A DNA stretch of 64,000 nucleotides from positions 77,559 through 141,558 of the forward strand of contig DKFJ01000010.1 in NCBI GenBank assembly GCA_002452335.1, in the 5' to 3' direction. Shown piece by piece: positions 8,794 to 17,148 of the stretch. The stretch is from Deferribacteraceae bacterium UBA6799 (GTDB taxonomy: Bacteria; Chrysiogenota; Deferribacteres; Deferribacterales; Geovibrionaceae). Numbering within the stretch: position 1 is the first letter of the stretch; each line of letters begins with the position of its first letter. The translations under genes were made by a program, and so were the position numbers. The notes beneath the pieces were generated by a model. The model did not search any database. It was not told the origin of the DNA and was given only the letters and a program-made list of their open reading frames with translations.

Positions 8794-11460
8794 ATGAAAA
8801 AACTAATCTGCTTAATAATATCTTTGCTGTTCTGCGCGTCCGCCGGCTTTGCCGCCGTGGATTTGCCGGAATTTGCCTTTACCGGACAGGAGATCACCGG
8901 GTTCAGTATCCGTCCGTCATTCAGACACGTCACGGTTTCATTCAGCGTTCAGTCTAGTGTCGACAGCTATCTCAGACAGGAATCCTTTAAACTGAAAGAT
9001 GTGGAAACAAAAAAATACAGCTCTGCCGACCCGGGCGGAATGTATTCCGGCGGATTCGGAACCGCTCTGTCATATGTCTTCGTGGGCGAGAGAGCATACA
9101 GAAACAATGTGGTTAAGGGATATCTGGACAAGCAGTATCTGGACGTTATCAACTCTTATGAAAAATATTACGACAAAAGAATAAAAGGGACCAAGTTCGA
9201 GGAAGAGGTCAATCTTCTCTACGCTTTCTCACTGATGGAAACAGGCGCTATCAGCAATGCTGTCAGCATTCTGAAAAAAATTGCGTCAGGAAGCGGCGAT
9301 TTCAGGTCTGTCGCATCCGATCGTGTGGCGGCTTATTACACAGAGACCAAAAGCTATGAGGAGATGGATATTTTTGCCTCCGGGCTCAGCTCCATGGCGC
9401 CGTTCACTCTCTATAGCTGGCTTTACAGCCTATCTCAGCTGGAGAGATACGACAGGATAATAGACGCTTACGGCAAAAACAGCGCTATCACTTCCAAAGA
9501 CCCCAGATTCTTCGATTTTAATGTCAGCGCTGCATACAGCCTGGGCAGATTCGAAGATGTGGCAGCCGCCAAGGACAGAGCCACTGAGAATACTGCCGGC
9601 GTCATAGCGGACGCTTGCGTGGTCAGGTCGGATACAGGCTGCGCCCGTGAGATGTTTGACAGGATAGGCAACCCGGAGATGAAAAAGGTCATAGCCGGCA
9701 AAATAGCTGTAGCGGAGAAGAACACGGACAAAGCCGAAGAGGTTCTGAAATCCATGAACTCTGACGAAGACAGGCTGAATCTGTTCTTCTTTTACATAGG
9801 AAAAAACTTTCCGGACATCAGTCTGGATTTTATAGACAGTTTCCGGTTCGACAGCACCATTAACAACGACTATATCAAATTCTATAAGGGCGTTTACTAC
9901 CTCTCTAAGAAAGACTACATGAACGCTGTCAGATACATAGACGGCGTGGTCTTCAACCGTGAGCTGATAAACACCGCCTACTACTACAGAGGGCTTGCGT
10001 ATGCCTCTGTGGACGCTTCCAGGGCTCAGAGATATCTTTTCAAATTCATTGAGCTGTCAGAGGACAAACAGAAACAGACCGTCAGCAGATATATGCTGTC
10101 CCAGCTCTACTATCTGGACAGACGCTATGATGACGCCCTGATGCTTATCCAGCCCTGCGGGGAGGATTTCTGCGGTCTGCTGAAAGCGAGGATATACCTG
10201 GCTAAGAACGATCCGGATAACGCATGGAAAAGCATAGCGGATATCAAAGGCGACGAGGCGGCTCTTCTGCGCGCCACCGTCCTTTACAACAGTAAAAAAT
10301 TCAATGACGCCATAGCTCAGCTGAAGACCATAAAGACGAAAAATACCGAGAGCGATCTTCTGATGATGCTGACACTGCTGAAAAAAGGCAGTACCAGAGA
10401 CGCCGGAGAGATATTTAACAGGCACTCGGCGGACAGCCGTTTTATGAATGCATATGTGGAGAACCTTTTCCTCACCGGGCAGTATCTGGAAGTGCTGAAA
10501 CTCACCGACAGAGACAGGGACGGATACGCTCTGGTCAGGGCTAAGGCGCTGTTCTCGCTGGGCAGGACGAAAGATTCCGCGGTGGAGTTCAGAAAGATAA
10601 TAGACGGCGGGCAGAACAGCTTTGACGCATGGTACGGTCTGCTGTCATCCTACATGGCTATGGGCGACAAGGACAGGTTCACAGACGCCGCTAAAGAGGT
10701 TTCCGGAAGCAGGGCGCTGTTTGATAAAAAAGATTTTCTGATACTTCAGACTGCCAAGATGGCTCTGGATAATAAAGATACCCGACTGGCGACAATGATG
10801 CTGAACAGCTTTTTCGATAATTTCACCGTGTCGGTATACATGAGGGACGCGCATCTTCTGAGAGGACAGCTTTTCCGTGACACCGGCAGGGTGGAGCAGT
10901 GTCTGGCGGATGCCGAAGTGATGATGAAAGACGGACGCTCTGACGAGGCTTCATTTCTTAAGGCGGAATGTCTGCAAAGCGCCAGACCGAAGGACGCTCT
11001 GAAAATTTTTGAAGAACTGGCAGTCGGTTCCGACAGGTTCCGTGATCTGAGCTACGGTAAGCTGATAGACATATACACCAGACCGGCGGATGTTAGAAAA
11101 GCCGCCGTGTATTTCAAAGATAAAGACACTGGGCTGTTTTACGGCGGTCTGGAAAAGTATTTCGGTATGATAGATCAGGACGGACTTTCCAAGGAGTCCG
11201 CTTTCATAGACGCGCTCATAAAAGAGGGCGCTCCCACAGGTCTGCCTATTCTGTATTATTACAAGGGCAGAATAGCTTTCAATGAAAAGCGGTATGAAGA
11301 TGCCGCCACTGACTATATGAAAGGTTACTATCTGTTCCCCAGCTCTGAATATGCCTCTAAAAGCCTGTCCGGAGCGGCTGATTCCTATGATAAGCTGGGC
11401 AAAGGAAACGAGGGCGACATAGTCCGTGCGAAGCTGAAAGAGCTGAAGAGAAGAAAATAA
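8794..11460 (+). CDS. Large secreted TPR-repeat protein
   Basis: Protein of 888 residues with a signal peptide (MKKLICLIISLLFCASAGFA) and, from about residue 110 on, many degenerate 34-residue tetratricopeptide units such as YYLSKKDYMNAVRYIDG and YYRGLAYASVDASRAQRYL. Such periplasmic repeat proteins act as scaffolds. The gene lies upstream of exbB/exbD/tonB-like genes, so a role in an envelope-spanning energised complex is plausible but not shown. The last 39 nt of the gene are repeated, imperfectly, 138 nt downstream. No enzymatic motif is seen. Confidence 0.82.
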   Translation: MKKLICLIISLLFCASAGFAAVDLPEFAFTGQEITGFSIRPSFRHVTVSFSVQSSVDSYLRQESFKLKDVETKKYSSADPGGMYSGGFGTALSYVFVGERAYRNNVVKGYLDKQYLDVINSYEKYYDKRIKGTKFEEEVNLLYAFSLMETGAISNAVSILKKIASGSGDFRSVASDRVAAYYTETKSYEEMDIFASGLSSMAPFTLYSWLYSLSQLERYDRIIDAYGKNSAITSKDPRFFDFNVSAAYSLGRFEDVAAAKDRATENTAGVIADACVVRSDTGCAREMFDRIGNPEMKKVIAGKIAVAEKNTDKAEEVLKSMNSDEDRLNLFFFYIGKNFPDISLDFIDSFRFDSTINNDYIKFYKGVYYLSKKDYMNAVRYIDGVVFNRELINTAYYYRGLAYASVDASRAQRYLFKFIELSEDKQKQTVSRYMLSQLYYLDRRYDDALMLIQPCGEDFCGLLKARIYLAKNDPDNAWKSIADIKGDEAALLRATVLYNSKKFNDAIAQLKTIKTKNTESDLLMMLTLLKKGSTRDAGEIFNRHSADSRFMNAYVENLFLTGQYLEVLKLTDRDRDGYALVRAKALFSLGRTKDSAVEFRKIIDGGQNSFDAWYGLLSSYMAMGDKDRFTDAAKEVSGSRALFDKKDFLILQTAKMALDNKDTRLATMMLNSFFDNFTVSVYMRDAHLLRGQLFRDTGRVEQCLADAEVMMKDGRSDEASFLKAECLQSARPKDALKIFEELAVGSDRFRDLSYGKLIDIYTRPADVRKAAVYFKDKDTGLFYGGLEKYFGMIDQDGLSKESAFIDALIKEGAPTGLPILYYYKGRIAFNEKRYEDAATDYMKGYYLFPSSEYASKSLSGAADSYDKLGKGNEGDIVRAKLKELKRRK
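11422..11460 (+). repeat. 39-bp direct repeat, copy A (tail of TPR gene)
   Basis: The last 39 nt of the TPR gene match 11598-11636 at 36 of 39 positions, including the stop codon. Confidence 0.85.
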
Positions 11461-11597
11461 ACCGCAGGATGCGGTTCGTGGAATGAGTGCAGCCGCTTTT
11501 AGCGGCAGAACGAGTGTAACGTGAGCGAAGTGAGGCTTTGCCGAAACGCAGCGTTATCAGAAATTTTTTAGGACTAAAAATTTCTGTATGCTTGTCT

Positions 11598-11636
11598 GTC
11601 CGGGCGAAGCTGAAAGAGCTGAAGAAACGAAAATAA
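11598..11636 (+). repeat. 39-bp direct repeat, copy B (orphan gene tail)
   Basis: Non-coding copy of the TPR gene tail, separated from the original by a 137-nt insert rich in short hairpins (for example GCCGC / GCGGC near 11493-11505). This suggests an insertion or unequal recombination at the gene end. Confidence 0.8.
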
Positions 11637-11645
11637 TTTTATATG

Positions 11646-11707
11646 AGATTGCCGCGTCGCATGCGCTCCTCGCAATGACGTCATTGCGAGCGAGAGCGAA
11701 GCAATCT
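11646..11707. repeat. REP-like palindromic repeat, copy 1
   Basis: Contains a perfect 20-bp palindrome at 11670-11689 (TCGCAATGACGTCATTGCGA). It is flanked by AGATTGC at the left end and GCAATCT at the right end. The left half matches, as reverse complement, 19586-19619. This type of TCATTGCGAGG..GCAATC repeat is common as dispersed extragenic elements. Confidence 0.75.
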
Positions 11708-11724
11708 TTTTTACAGGAGGAAAT

Positions 11725-12348
11725 ATGTTTGATCTGAACATGGAGCTGATGCAGAAGGGCGGGGTGCTGATGTATCCCATATTTCTTCTTTCTGTGCTGG
11801 CTCTTGCCATATTTTTAGAAAGACTGGTGACACTGCGATCATCAGTATATGTTCCCACTGATTTTCTGAACAGGCTTCTGGAGACCCTCCAGAAAAAAGA
11901 TACTGAATCAGCTAAGACCATGTGCAGAGAGAATAAATCCGCCGTGGCCGCCGTGGCTGCCGACATTCTGGACAATCTGGATGTGCCTCTGGCCCGTCTG
12001 ATGGAGACCGCTGAGGAATCAGGCAGGTTTCAGGCGAAGCGTCTGGAAAGATTTCTGCCTTCCCTTCAGGCGATAGCCAGCATATCACCTCTGCTGGGTC
12101 TGCTCGGTACTGTTTTCGGTATGATCAAGACCTTCGTCGCCATCAGCGATCAGGGTATAGGCAACGCTCAGCCCCTGGCGGGCGGTATATCCGAGGCTCT
12201 TTTGACAACAGCGGCCGGTCTCAGCGTGGCTATCCCCACCATCATATTCTATTATGTGGTGCGCTTCAGAAGCGAAAAGATCACAATAGAGCTGGAAAGA
12301 GCCGCCAGTAAGATTATCAACACCATTTTTAAAGATAAAGAGGCTTAA
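11725..12348 (+). CDS. exbB: MotA/TolQ/ExbB family proton channel protein
   Basis: Inner-membrane protein of 207 residues with three hydrophobic segments and the family core ASISPLLGLLGTVFGMIKTF, then GGISEALLTTAAGLSVAIPTIIFYY. Together with an ExbD/TolR partner it uses the proton-motive force to drive a periplasmic energy transducer. It has a strong ACAGGAGG ribosome site, and the next gene begins directly after its stop. The TonB-like third gene favours ExbB over TolQ; the distinction is not certain. Confidence 0.9.
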   Translation: MFDLNMELMQKGGVLMYPIFLLSVLALAIFLERLVTLRSSVYVPTDFLNRLLETLQKKDTESAKTMCRENKSAVAAVAADILDNLDVPLARLMETAEESGRFQAKRLERFLPSLQAIASISPLLGLLGTVFGMIKTFVAISDQGIGNAQPLAGGISEALLTTAAGLSVAIPTIIFYYVVRFRSEKITIELERAASKIINTIFKDKEA

Positions 12349-12753
12349 ATGAGATTTTCCAGAGAGGAGAAAAGACAGATATCTGTAGATATCACGCCGC
12401 TGATAGACGTGGTGTTTCTGCTTCTTATCTTCTTCATGGTCTCCACCACGTTCATCTATTCCAACTCGATAGATGTCAATCTGCCCGCCGCCAAAGGCGA
12501 TGAGAAGCAGATCAACGACAGCATACGCATAGTGCTCACCAAAGACGGAGCCATAACCATAAACGGAAAGACGTTCGCCTCCGAGGCGGTGCAGGATGAG
12601 CTGGTTAAGATGAAAGAGACCATTCCGGACACAACAGTTATCATTGAAGCGGATACGGAAGTGCCCCACGGGCAGGTGGTTCATATCATGGACGCCAGCC
12701 GTCAGGCAGGATATCAGAAATTCGCCATAGCTGTTGAGGAAGAAGGTAAATAA
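12349..12753 (+). CDS. exbD: ExbD/TolR family biopolymer transport protein
   Basis: Protein of 134 residues with one N-terminal membrane helix carrying the essential aspartate (DITPLIDVVFLLLIFFMVSTTF) and a periplasmic domain ending in the typical VVHIMDASRQAGYQKFAIA strand. It forms the proton-conducting motor with the preceding ExbB, and the genes are adjacent without a gap. It could equally be called TolR by sequence class. Confidence 0.92.
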   Translation: MRFSREEKRQISVDITPLIDVVFLLLIFFMVSTTFIYSNSIDVNLPAAKGDEKQINDSIRIVLTKDGAITINGKTFASEAVQDELVKMKETIPDTTVIIEADTEVPHGQVVHIMDASRQAGYQKFAIAVEEEGK

Positions 12754-12806
12754 AAACTCCGGTTTTCCGGAGCGTTGTCACAATAAGATAAGCGAGGCGG
12801 AATAAA

Positions 12807-13535
12807 TTGAGGTTTACGCTTTTTCTGATCCTGTCTCTGCTGGTGCATGTGTTGATATACACACAGATCGGCGGGGTGGATCTGAACCCTAAAGTCAGTC
12901 CGAAACAGGAGATAATTGACGTGGAACTGGTGCCTCCGCTGAAAAAGGAGGAGCCCGTTATTCCTCCTGTGCCCGCATATGACCCCGGAGCCGCAAAGGT
13001 GGGCAGTGTGTCCATCGGAAGCCAGTCTCCGGCGCCCGCCATGACAATGCCTGAGATCAGCATCCCTAAAATCATGGGGACGGACGCTCTTCAGATAAAG
13101 ATACCTAAGCTGAATATCGGAACGTCTGTCACTCAGGGTAAGCTGGATTCCGACAAAGAGCTGATAAACGAGCTGAACGCCGAATCGGATAAATATCACC
13201 GGAGCAGTTCAGACAAGGCGGGGGCTGATTCTTCCGGGAAAAGGCTCGGTACGGATGACGGAAAAGATTTTTTCGTCATAAAAAATCTGTCAGCCACCAG
13301 AAAGCTGGTCTCCACACCTGAAAAACCTGTGTTCTCACTGTCTGCGGATACCACCGTAAGAGCTTCTTTTAAAATAGACAAAGAGGGCTCGACCTATTCC
13401 ATACTCCTTCTGAACCGTACAGATTCCAAAATAGAGCGTCTTGCCATTGACTTTATTCAGAAATTAAAGTTTAATGCCGTACTTACCACAAGTAATGAGC
13501 CTGTGGAAATAACTTTATATTTCAGAGTGAGATAG
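12807..13535 (+). CDS. TonB-like energy transducer
   Basis: Protein of 242 residues starting at TTG 12807 behind a GAGGCGG site. It has an N-terminal membrane anchor (LFLILSLLVHVLIYTQIGG), then IIDVELVPPLKKEEPVIPPVPAYDPG, which resembles TonB proline-rich segments. A linker follows, then a C-terminal domain with VRASFKIDKEGSTYSILLLNRTDSKIERLAIDFIQKLKF, close to the TonB C-terminal pattern. It probably carries ExbB/ExbD energy to an outer-membrane partner that is not in this window. Its stop codon overlaps the next start (TAGTG), so it is translationally coupled to the methyltransferase. Confidence 0.72.
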   Translation: MRFTLFLILSLLVHVLIYTQIGGVDLNPKVSPKQEIIDVELVPPLKKEEPVIPPVPAYDPGAAKVGSVSIGSQSPAPAMTMPEISIPKIMGTDALQIKIPKLNIGTSVTQGKLDSDKELINELNAESDKYHRSSSDKAGADSSGKRLGTDDGKDFFVIKNLSATRKLVSTPEKPVFSLSADTTVRASFKIDKEGSTYSILLLNRTDSKIERLAIDFIQKLKFNAVLTTSNEPVEITLYFRVR

Positions 13536-14668
13536 TGGACAACACCCTTCAGATCTATACAGAAAACCTCATCCGCGAAAAAGGCAGAATGACCTTCGCG
13601 GAGTTTATGGACATAGCCCTTTATCACGAGGGGCTCGGATATTATCAGAGAGAGAATCCCTTCGGACAGCAGGGCAGTTTCTATACATCTGTCAACGCTT
13701 CAGAATCCTTCGGACGAACACTGGCGAAATCTTTTGTCTATATGATGAATGAGCTGGGGCTGGAAAAAGCCCTGTGCGAGATGGGCGCCGGGAGCGGGAT
13801 GCTCGCCAACGACATACTGAACTATCTGAAACAGAATGAAAAAGAGCTGTACGATACCGTCAGCTATACCATAATAGAAAAAAGCGGATATCTGATAAAC
13901 CGTCAGAAAGAGCTGATTGAGAAGGAACATAAGGGCAAGGTGCGCTGGATTCCTTTTGAGGAGCTTAATGACTTTTCCGGTGTTTTTTACTCTAACGAGC
14001 TGGTGGACGCTTTTCCCGTTCATCGTGTTATCCGCATGAACGGAGAGCTGAAAGAGCTCTATGTAAAAGAGATAGACGGAAAGATGCAGTTCTTTCCCGA
14101 TGAATTTTCCACACCCATGCTTCAGTCATATCTGGACAATATCAACCTGAAAGTGACAGAGACCCAGATAGTGGATATAAACCTCGATCTGGTGCGCTGG
14201 ATAGAGGCTATGGCGGATAAAATGAACAGAGCGGTCATGGTTACCATCGATTACGGATTCGAGGCGCCCATGCTGTATCAGTCATACCGCAGAGACGGAA
14301 CGGTCACCTGTTACTACCGCCACACACAGAACAATGATTTCTTCGAGCGCATAGGCTATCAGGATATCACCGCTTTCGTTGATTTCACGTCTCTCTCGCT
14401 CTATGGACAGAAGAAAGGGCTGTCTCCGCTGGCTTTCATGCCCCAGTGGCTCTATCTGGTTCAGTCCGGCATACTGGAAGAGATTTCCGCCGCCAAGACC
14501 GACCTTCAGAAGCAGTCCATCAAGGCTCTTATCATGCCGGAGGGCGGATTCGGTACTAATTTTCAGGTGTTTTTACAGGGTAAAAACATTGATATCACTC
14601 CGGATTTCAAATACACCCAGTCTGCTAAGGAAGTTCTGGACAATATGGGGAAAATATTTTCATCTTAA
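13535..14668 (+). CDS. Class I SAM-dependent methyltransferase, MidA/NDUFAF7 family
   Basis: Protein of 377 residues with a GTG start overlapping the previous stop. The N-terminus (GRMTFAEFMDIALYHEGLGYYQ) and the motif CEMGAGSGMLANDIL (SAM site) mark the DUF185 family. FYSNELVDAFPVHRVI and VTIDYGF are also present. Eukaryotic members methylate an arginine of the NDUFS2 subunit of complex I; the bacterial substrate is unknown. It is the last gene of the Exb/TonB-like run, though no functional link is evident. Confidence 0.88.
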   Translation: MDNTLQIYTENLIREKGRMTFAEFMDIALYHEGLGYYQRENPFGQQGSFYTSVNASESFGRTLAKSFVYMMNELGLEKALCEMGAGSGMLANDILNYLKQNEKELYDTVSYTIIEKSGYLINRQKELIEKEHKGKVRWIPFEELNDFSGVFYSNELVDAFPVHRVIRMNGELKELYVKEIDGKMQFFPDEFSTPMLQSYLDNINLKVTETQIVDINLDLVRWIEAMADKMNRAVMVTIDYGFEAPMLYQSYRRDGTVTCYYRHTQNNDFFERIGYQDITAFVDFTSLSLYGQKKGLSPLAFMPQWLYLVQSGILEEISAAKTDLQKQSIKALIMPEGGFGTNFQVFLQGKNIDITPDFKYTQSAKEVLDNMGKIFSS

Positions 14669-14723
14669 ACTGGCATAGAGAATGCTATTAACTCTGCATA
14701 ACAAAGTTTGCAGGGGGCACAAG

Positions 14724-15173
14724 ATGATAATCTCAGGAAATTTTTACCAGAACCAAACAACAACAACTACTACAGAGCAGAATAAATCAACCGAGTCTAA
14801 ACAGACCGACAGTCTGGCTGCTCTCAAGACTTTCTTCGGAGACGGCAGTCTCGACGGCGGAAAGGTATTCGACAAAGTTCAGATATCACAGCAGGCTCTT
14901 TCTGTTCTGGAAGACTATGTGGAGGCTAACGGCACCACATCAGAAGATCCGCTTCTGGATCTCATCAAGCAGAACGCGGCAGAAGAATATCTCTCAGCGG
15001 GATCATCCGATGAGGAAGCAAAGAGCGCTCTGGATTCTCTGTCAGAATATTTAGGCGCTTTCAACGAAAAACAGATGAACGAAGTATATGCCAAGATAAA
15101 AGAGGCTAACAGCCAGCTCTCAGGCGATTTCATCTCTGACGCGGCTCTTTACGGCGTTCAGTCTCTTCTTTAA
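14724..15173 (+). CDS. Hypothetical protein, Thr/Ser-rich N-terminus
   Basis: Protein of 149 residues with no family I can name. It begins MIISGNFYQNQTTTTTTEQN and is polar and acidic, with predicted helices (LLDLIKQNAAEEYLSA, ALDSLSEYLGAFNEKQM) and no signal peptide or membrane span. The stretch KVQISQQALSVLEDYV faintly recalls the 'V.IS..A' entry of FlgM-type flagellar proteins, but that is weak. ATG 14724 follows a GGGGG-containing site, and the upstream in-frame start has none. It converges with bioD and overlaps its stop by 4 nt. Confidence 0.62.
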   Translation: MIISGNFYQNQTTTTTTEQNKSTESKQTDSLAALKTFFGDGSLDGGKVFDKVQISQQALSVLEDYVEANGTTSEDPLLDLIKQNAAEEYLSAGSSDEEAKSALDSLSEYLGAFNEKQMNEVYAKIKEANSQLSGDFISDAALYGVQSLL

Positions 15174-15772
15174 ATATCAGCTAATTCCATAACATCGCTG
15201 AACACAAACCTGACGGCGCCGTCCGTCAGGTCGTTCAGCATAGATATGTTGAAAGCGTCGTTTCTGGCGCTCATAAAATAATTGTTAACGGCGAATCCGC
15301 CGAAATCCATTCCTTCGTTTCGTATGAAATATCTGGACAGCATGGCATGGTTGACGCACCCCAGACGGTTCGGCACCACCACTATGTTCTTAAGCCCGCA
15401 TGCCAGCGCTATGTCGCAGTTGAACAGCCCTTCGTCCAGCGGAACCAGAATACCTCCGGCGCTCTCCACCACCAGCCAGTCGTATCCGTTTACGGATTTT
15501 ATACTGTCCACTGTCTCCTCGAAAGGGAACTCATCGAACGCCAGATATGGCGCTGTGGGGATCTCCGCAGTGTGCAGGGTGGCTGAGTTCTTTTCGCCTA
15601 TACCGGACATCTGAAGCACGGTCTTTCTGTCGTCATCCGCCGGAAAACCTGTCTGAACAGGTTTTATATAGTATACCGATTCGCCTCTGTCCTTCAGATA
15701 TCTGCACAGCAGACCGGAAAAATATGTCTTGCCGATGCCTGTGTCCGTTCCGGTTATGTATAATTTTTTCAT
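15170..15772 (-). CDS. bioD: Dethiobiotin synthetase
   Basis: ATP-dependent carboxylation of 7,8-diaminopelargonate to dethiobiotin. Protein of 200 residues with P-loop YITGTDTGIGKTYFSGLL, the KPVQTG motif and VVESAGGILVPL, all typical of BioD. Its start overlaps the bioA stop by one base, giving a bioA-bioD operon on the minus strand. Confidence 0.95.
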   Translation of the reverse strand: MKKLYITGTDTGIGKTYFSGLLCRYLKDRGESVYYIKPVQTGFPADDDRKTVLQMSGIGEKNSATLHTAEIPTAPYLAFDEFPFEETVDSIKSVNGYDWLVVESAGGILVPLDEGLFNCDIALACGLKNIVVVPNRLGCVNHAMLSRYFIRNEGMDFGGFAVNNYFMSARNDAFNISMLNDLTDGAVRFVFSDVMELADI

Positions 15773-17097
15773 CAGAGCACCTCATAGACGGATTCATACG
15801 CTATGTCCACCAGCCTGACCATCTCGTCTTCTGTTATGATGTAGGGCGTCATAAAATATATAATATCCCCGAGGTTTCTCAGGTACGCGCCTTTACCTAT
15901 CGCTTTGCGGAATATCTGAAATCCTGTGCGTTTTTTCCAGTCGAAACTTTTTCTGGTTGAAGTGTCCTCGACCAGCTCTATTGCGGACACGCATCCCAGA
16001 TGGCGTATTTCTCCCACATGGGGTTTCCCGCCGAATTTTTTGTTTATATATTCGTGCATTACGGGGAATTTTTTCCTATTGGCGTTTATCACGTCATCTT
16101 CTCTGAATATCTTCATGGTCTCCACGCCGCATGCGCAGGCAAGGGGGTTTCCAGTGTAGCTGTGGCTGTGCAGAAAAGCCTTAAGAGTGGTGTATTCGTC
16201 ATAAAAAGCGTCGTAGATCTCCTCGTGGGTCATCACAACGCTTAGGGGCAGATAGCCGGATGTTATACCCTTGGACAGACAGAGAAAATCAGGACATACG
16301 CCCGCCTGTTCCAGAGCGAACATGGTGCCTGTCCTGCCGAATCCGCAGGCTATCTCGTCAAATATAGTGTGGATGTTGTAGTGTTCCGCCGCCTTGACCA
16401 GTTTTTTCAGATATACGGGCGGATACATCTTGAACCCTCCGGCGCACTGGAGCAGTGGCTCCAGAATCACTGCGGTGACGGCATCTTTGTTCTCTGCCAT
16501 GGCTTTTTCCATGTGAAAGAAACACTCGGCATCGCAGTTCTCACGGGTTTTGTTAAAAGGGCATCTGTAGCAGTCAGGACCCTGCACACGGATATTTTCT
16601 ATCATGATAGCGCCGAAAAGCTCGCTGTAGAGCTGTTCTCCGCATACGGACAGAGCGCCCAGCGTCTCACCGTGGTAGCCGCTGTCCAGATAGATGTATC
16701 TGTTCTTTTTTTCATTTCCAGTGTTTTTCCTGTATCCGTAGCTCAGCTTCATGGCGGATTCCACAGCGGCTGAGCCGATATCGGCGAAGAAGACACGGGT
16801 AAGTTTTTCCGGGGTGATGTCCACCAGATCTTTCGCCAGAATCTCCGCCGGATTGTGTGTTATTCCGGCGAAAATCACATGTTCCACTTTGTCCAGCTGG
16901 TCTCTCAGGGCCCTTTTCAGTCTGGGGTTGTTGTGTCCGAAGAGATTCACCCACCATGACGACACAGCGTCTATATAGGAGTTTCCTTTATCGTCAAACA
17001 GATATATTCCATCTGCTCTGTCTATTTTAATTATCGGGTAGGTTTCGTGATCTTTCATCTGGGTGCAGGGGTGCCAGACGGGGGTGCTTGGTTTCAT
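15772..17097 (-). CDS. bioA: Adenosylmethionine-8-amino-7-oxononanoate aminotransferase
   Basis: PLP-dependent class III aminotransferase, 441 residues, converting KAPA to DAPA in biotin synthesis. It shows VWHPCTQMKDH, the active-site region SSWWVNLFGHNNPRL, YHGETLGALSV, IFDEIACGFGRTG and the PLP lysine in CLSKGITSGYLPLSVV. The Cys-containing insert CYRCPFNKTRENCDAECFFHM is typical of a bacterial BioA subgroup. AAGGAAA precedes the ATG. It diverges from bioF across 51 nt. Confidence 0.95.
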   Translation of the reverse strand: MKPSTPVWHPCTQMKDHETYPIIKIDRADGIYLFDDKGNSYIDAVSSWWVNLFGHNNPRLKRALRDQLDKVEHVIFAGITHNPAEILAKDLVDITPEKLTRVFFADIGSAAVESAMKLSYGYRKNTGNEKKNRYIYLDSGYHGETLGALSVCGEQLYSELFGAIMIENIRVQGPDCYRCPFNKTRENCDAECFFHMEKAMAENKDAVTAVILEPLLQCAGGFKMYPPVYLKKLVKAAEHYNIHTIFDEIACGFGRTGTMFALEQAGVCPDFLCLSKGITSGYLPLSVVMTHEEIYDAFYDEYTTLKAFLHSHSYTGNPLACACGVETMKIFREDDVINANRKKFPVMHEYINKKFGGKPHVGEIRHLGCVSAIELVEDTSTRKSFDWKKRTGFQIFRKAIGKGAYLRNLGDIIYFMTPYIITEDEMVRLVDIAYESVYEVL

Positions 17098-17114
17098 TTT
17101 TTTTCCTTATGTTA

Positions 17115-17142
17115 TTGACAGTAATCTTACCTCTGATATTAT
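17115..17142 (+). promoter_or_regulatory. Sigma-70-type promoter for bioF
   Basis: TTGACA at 17115-17120, 16-nt spacer, TATTAT at 17137-17142. The predicted transcription start falls at or next to the bioF ATG (17149), and no Shine-Dalgarno precedes that ATG, so a leaderless mRNA is possible. Confidence 0.6.
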
Positions 17143-17148
17143 TTCCCC

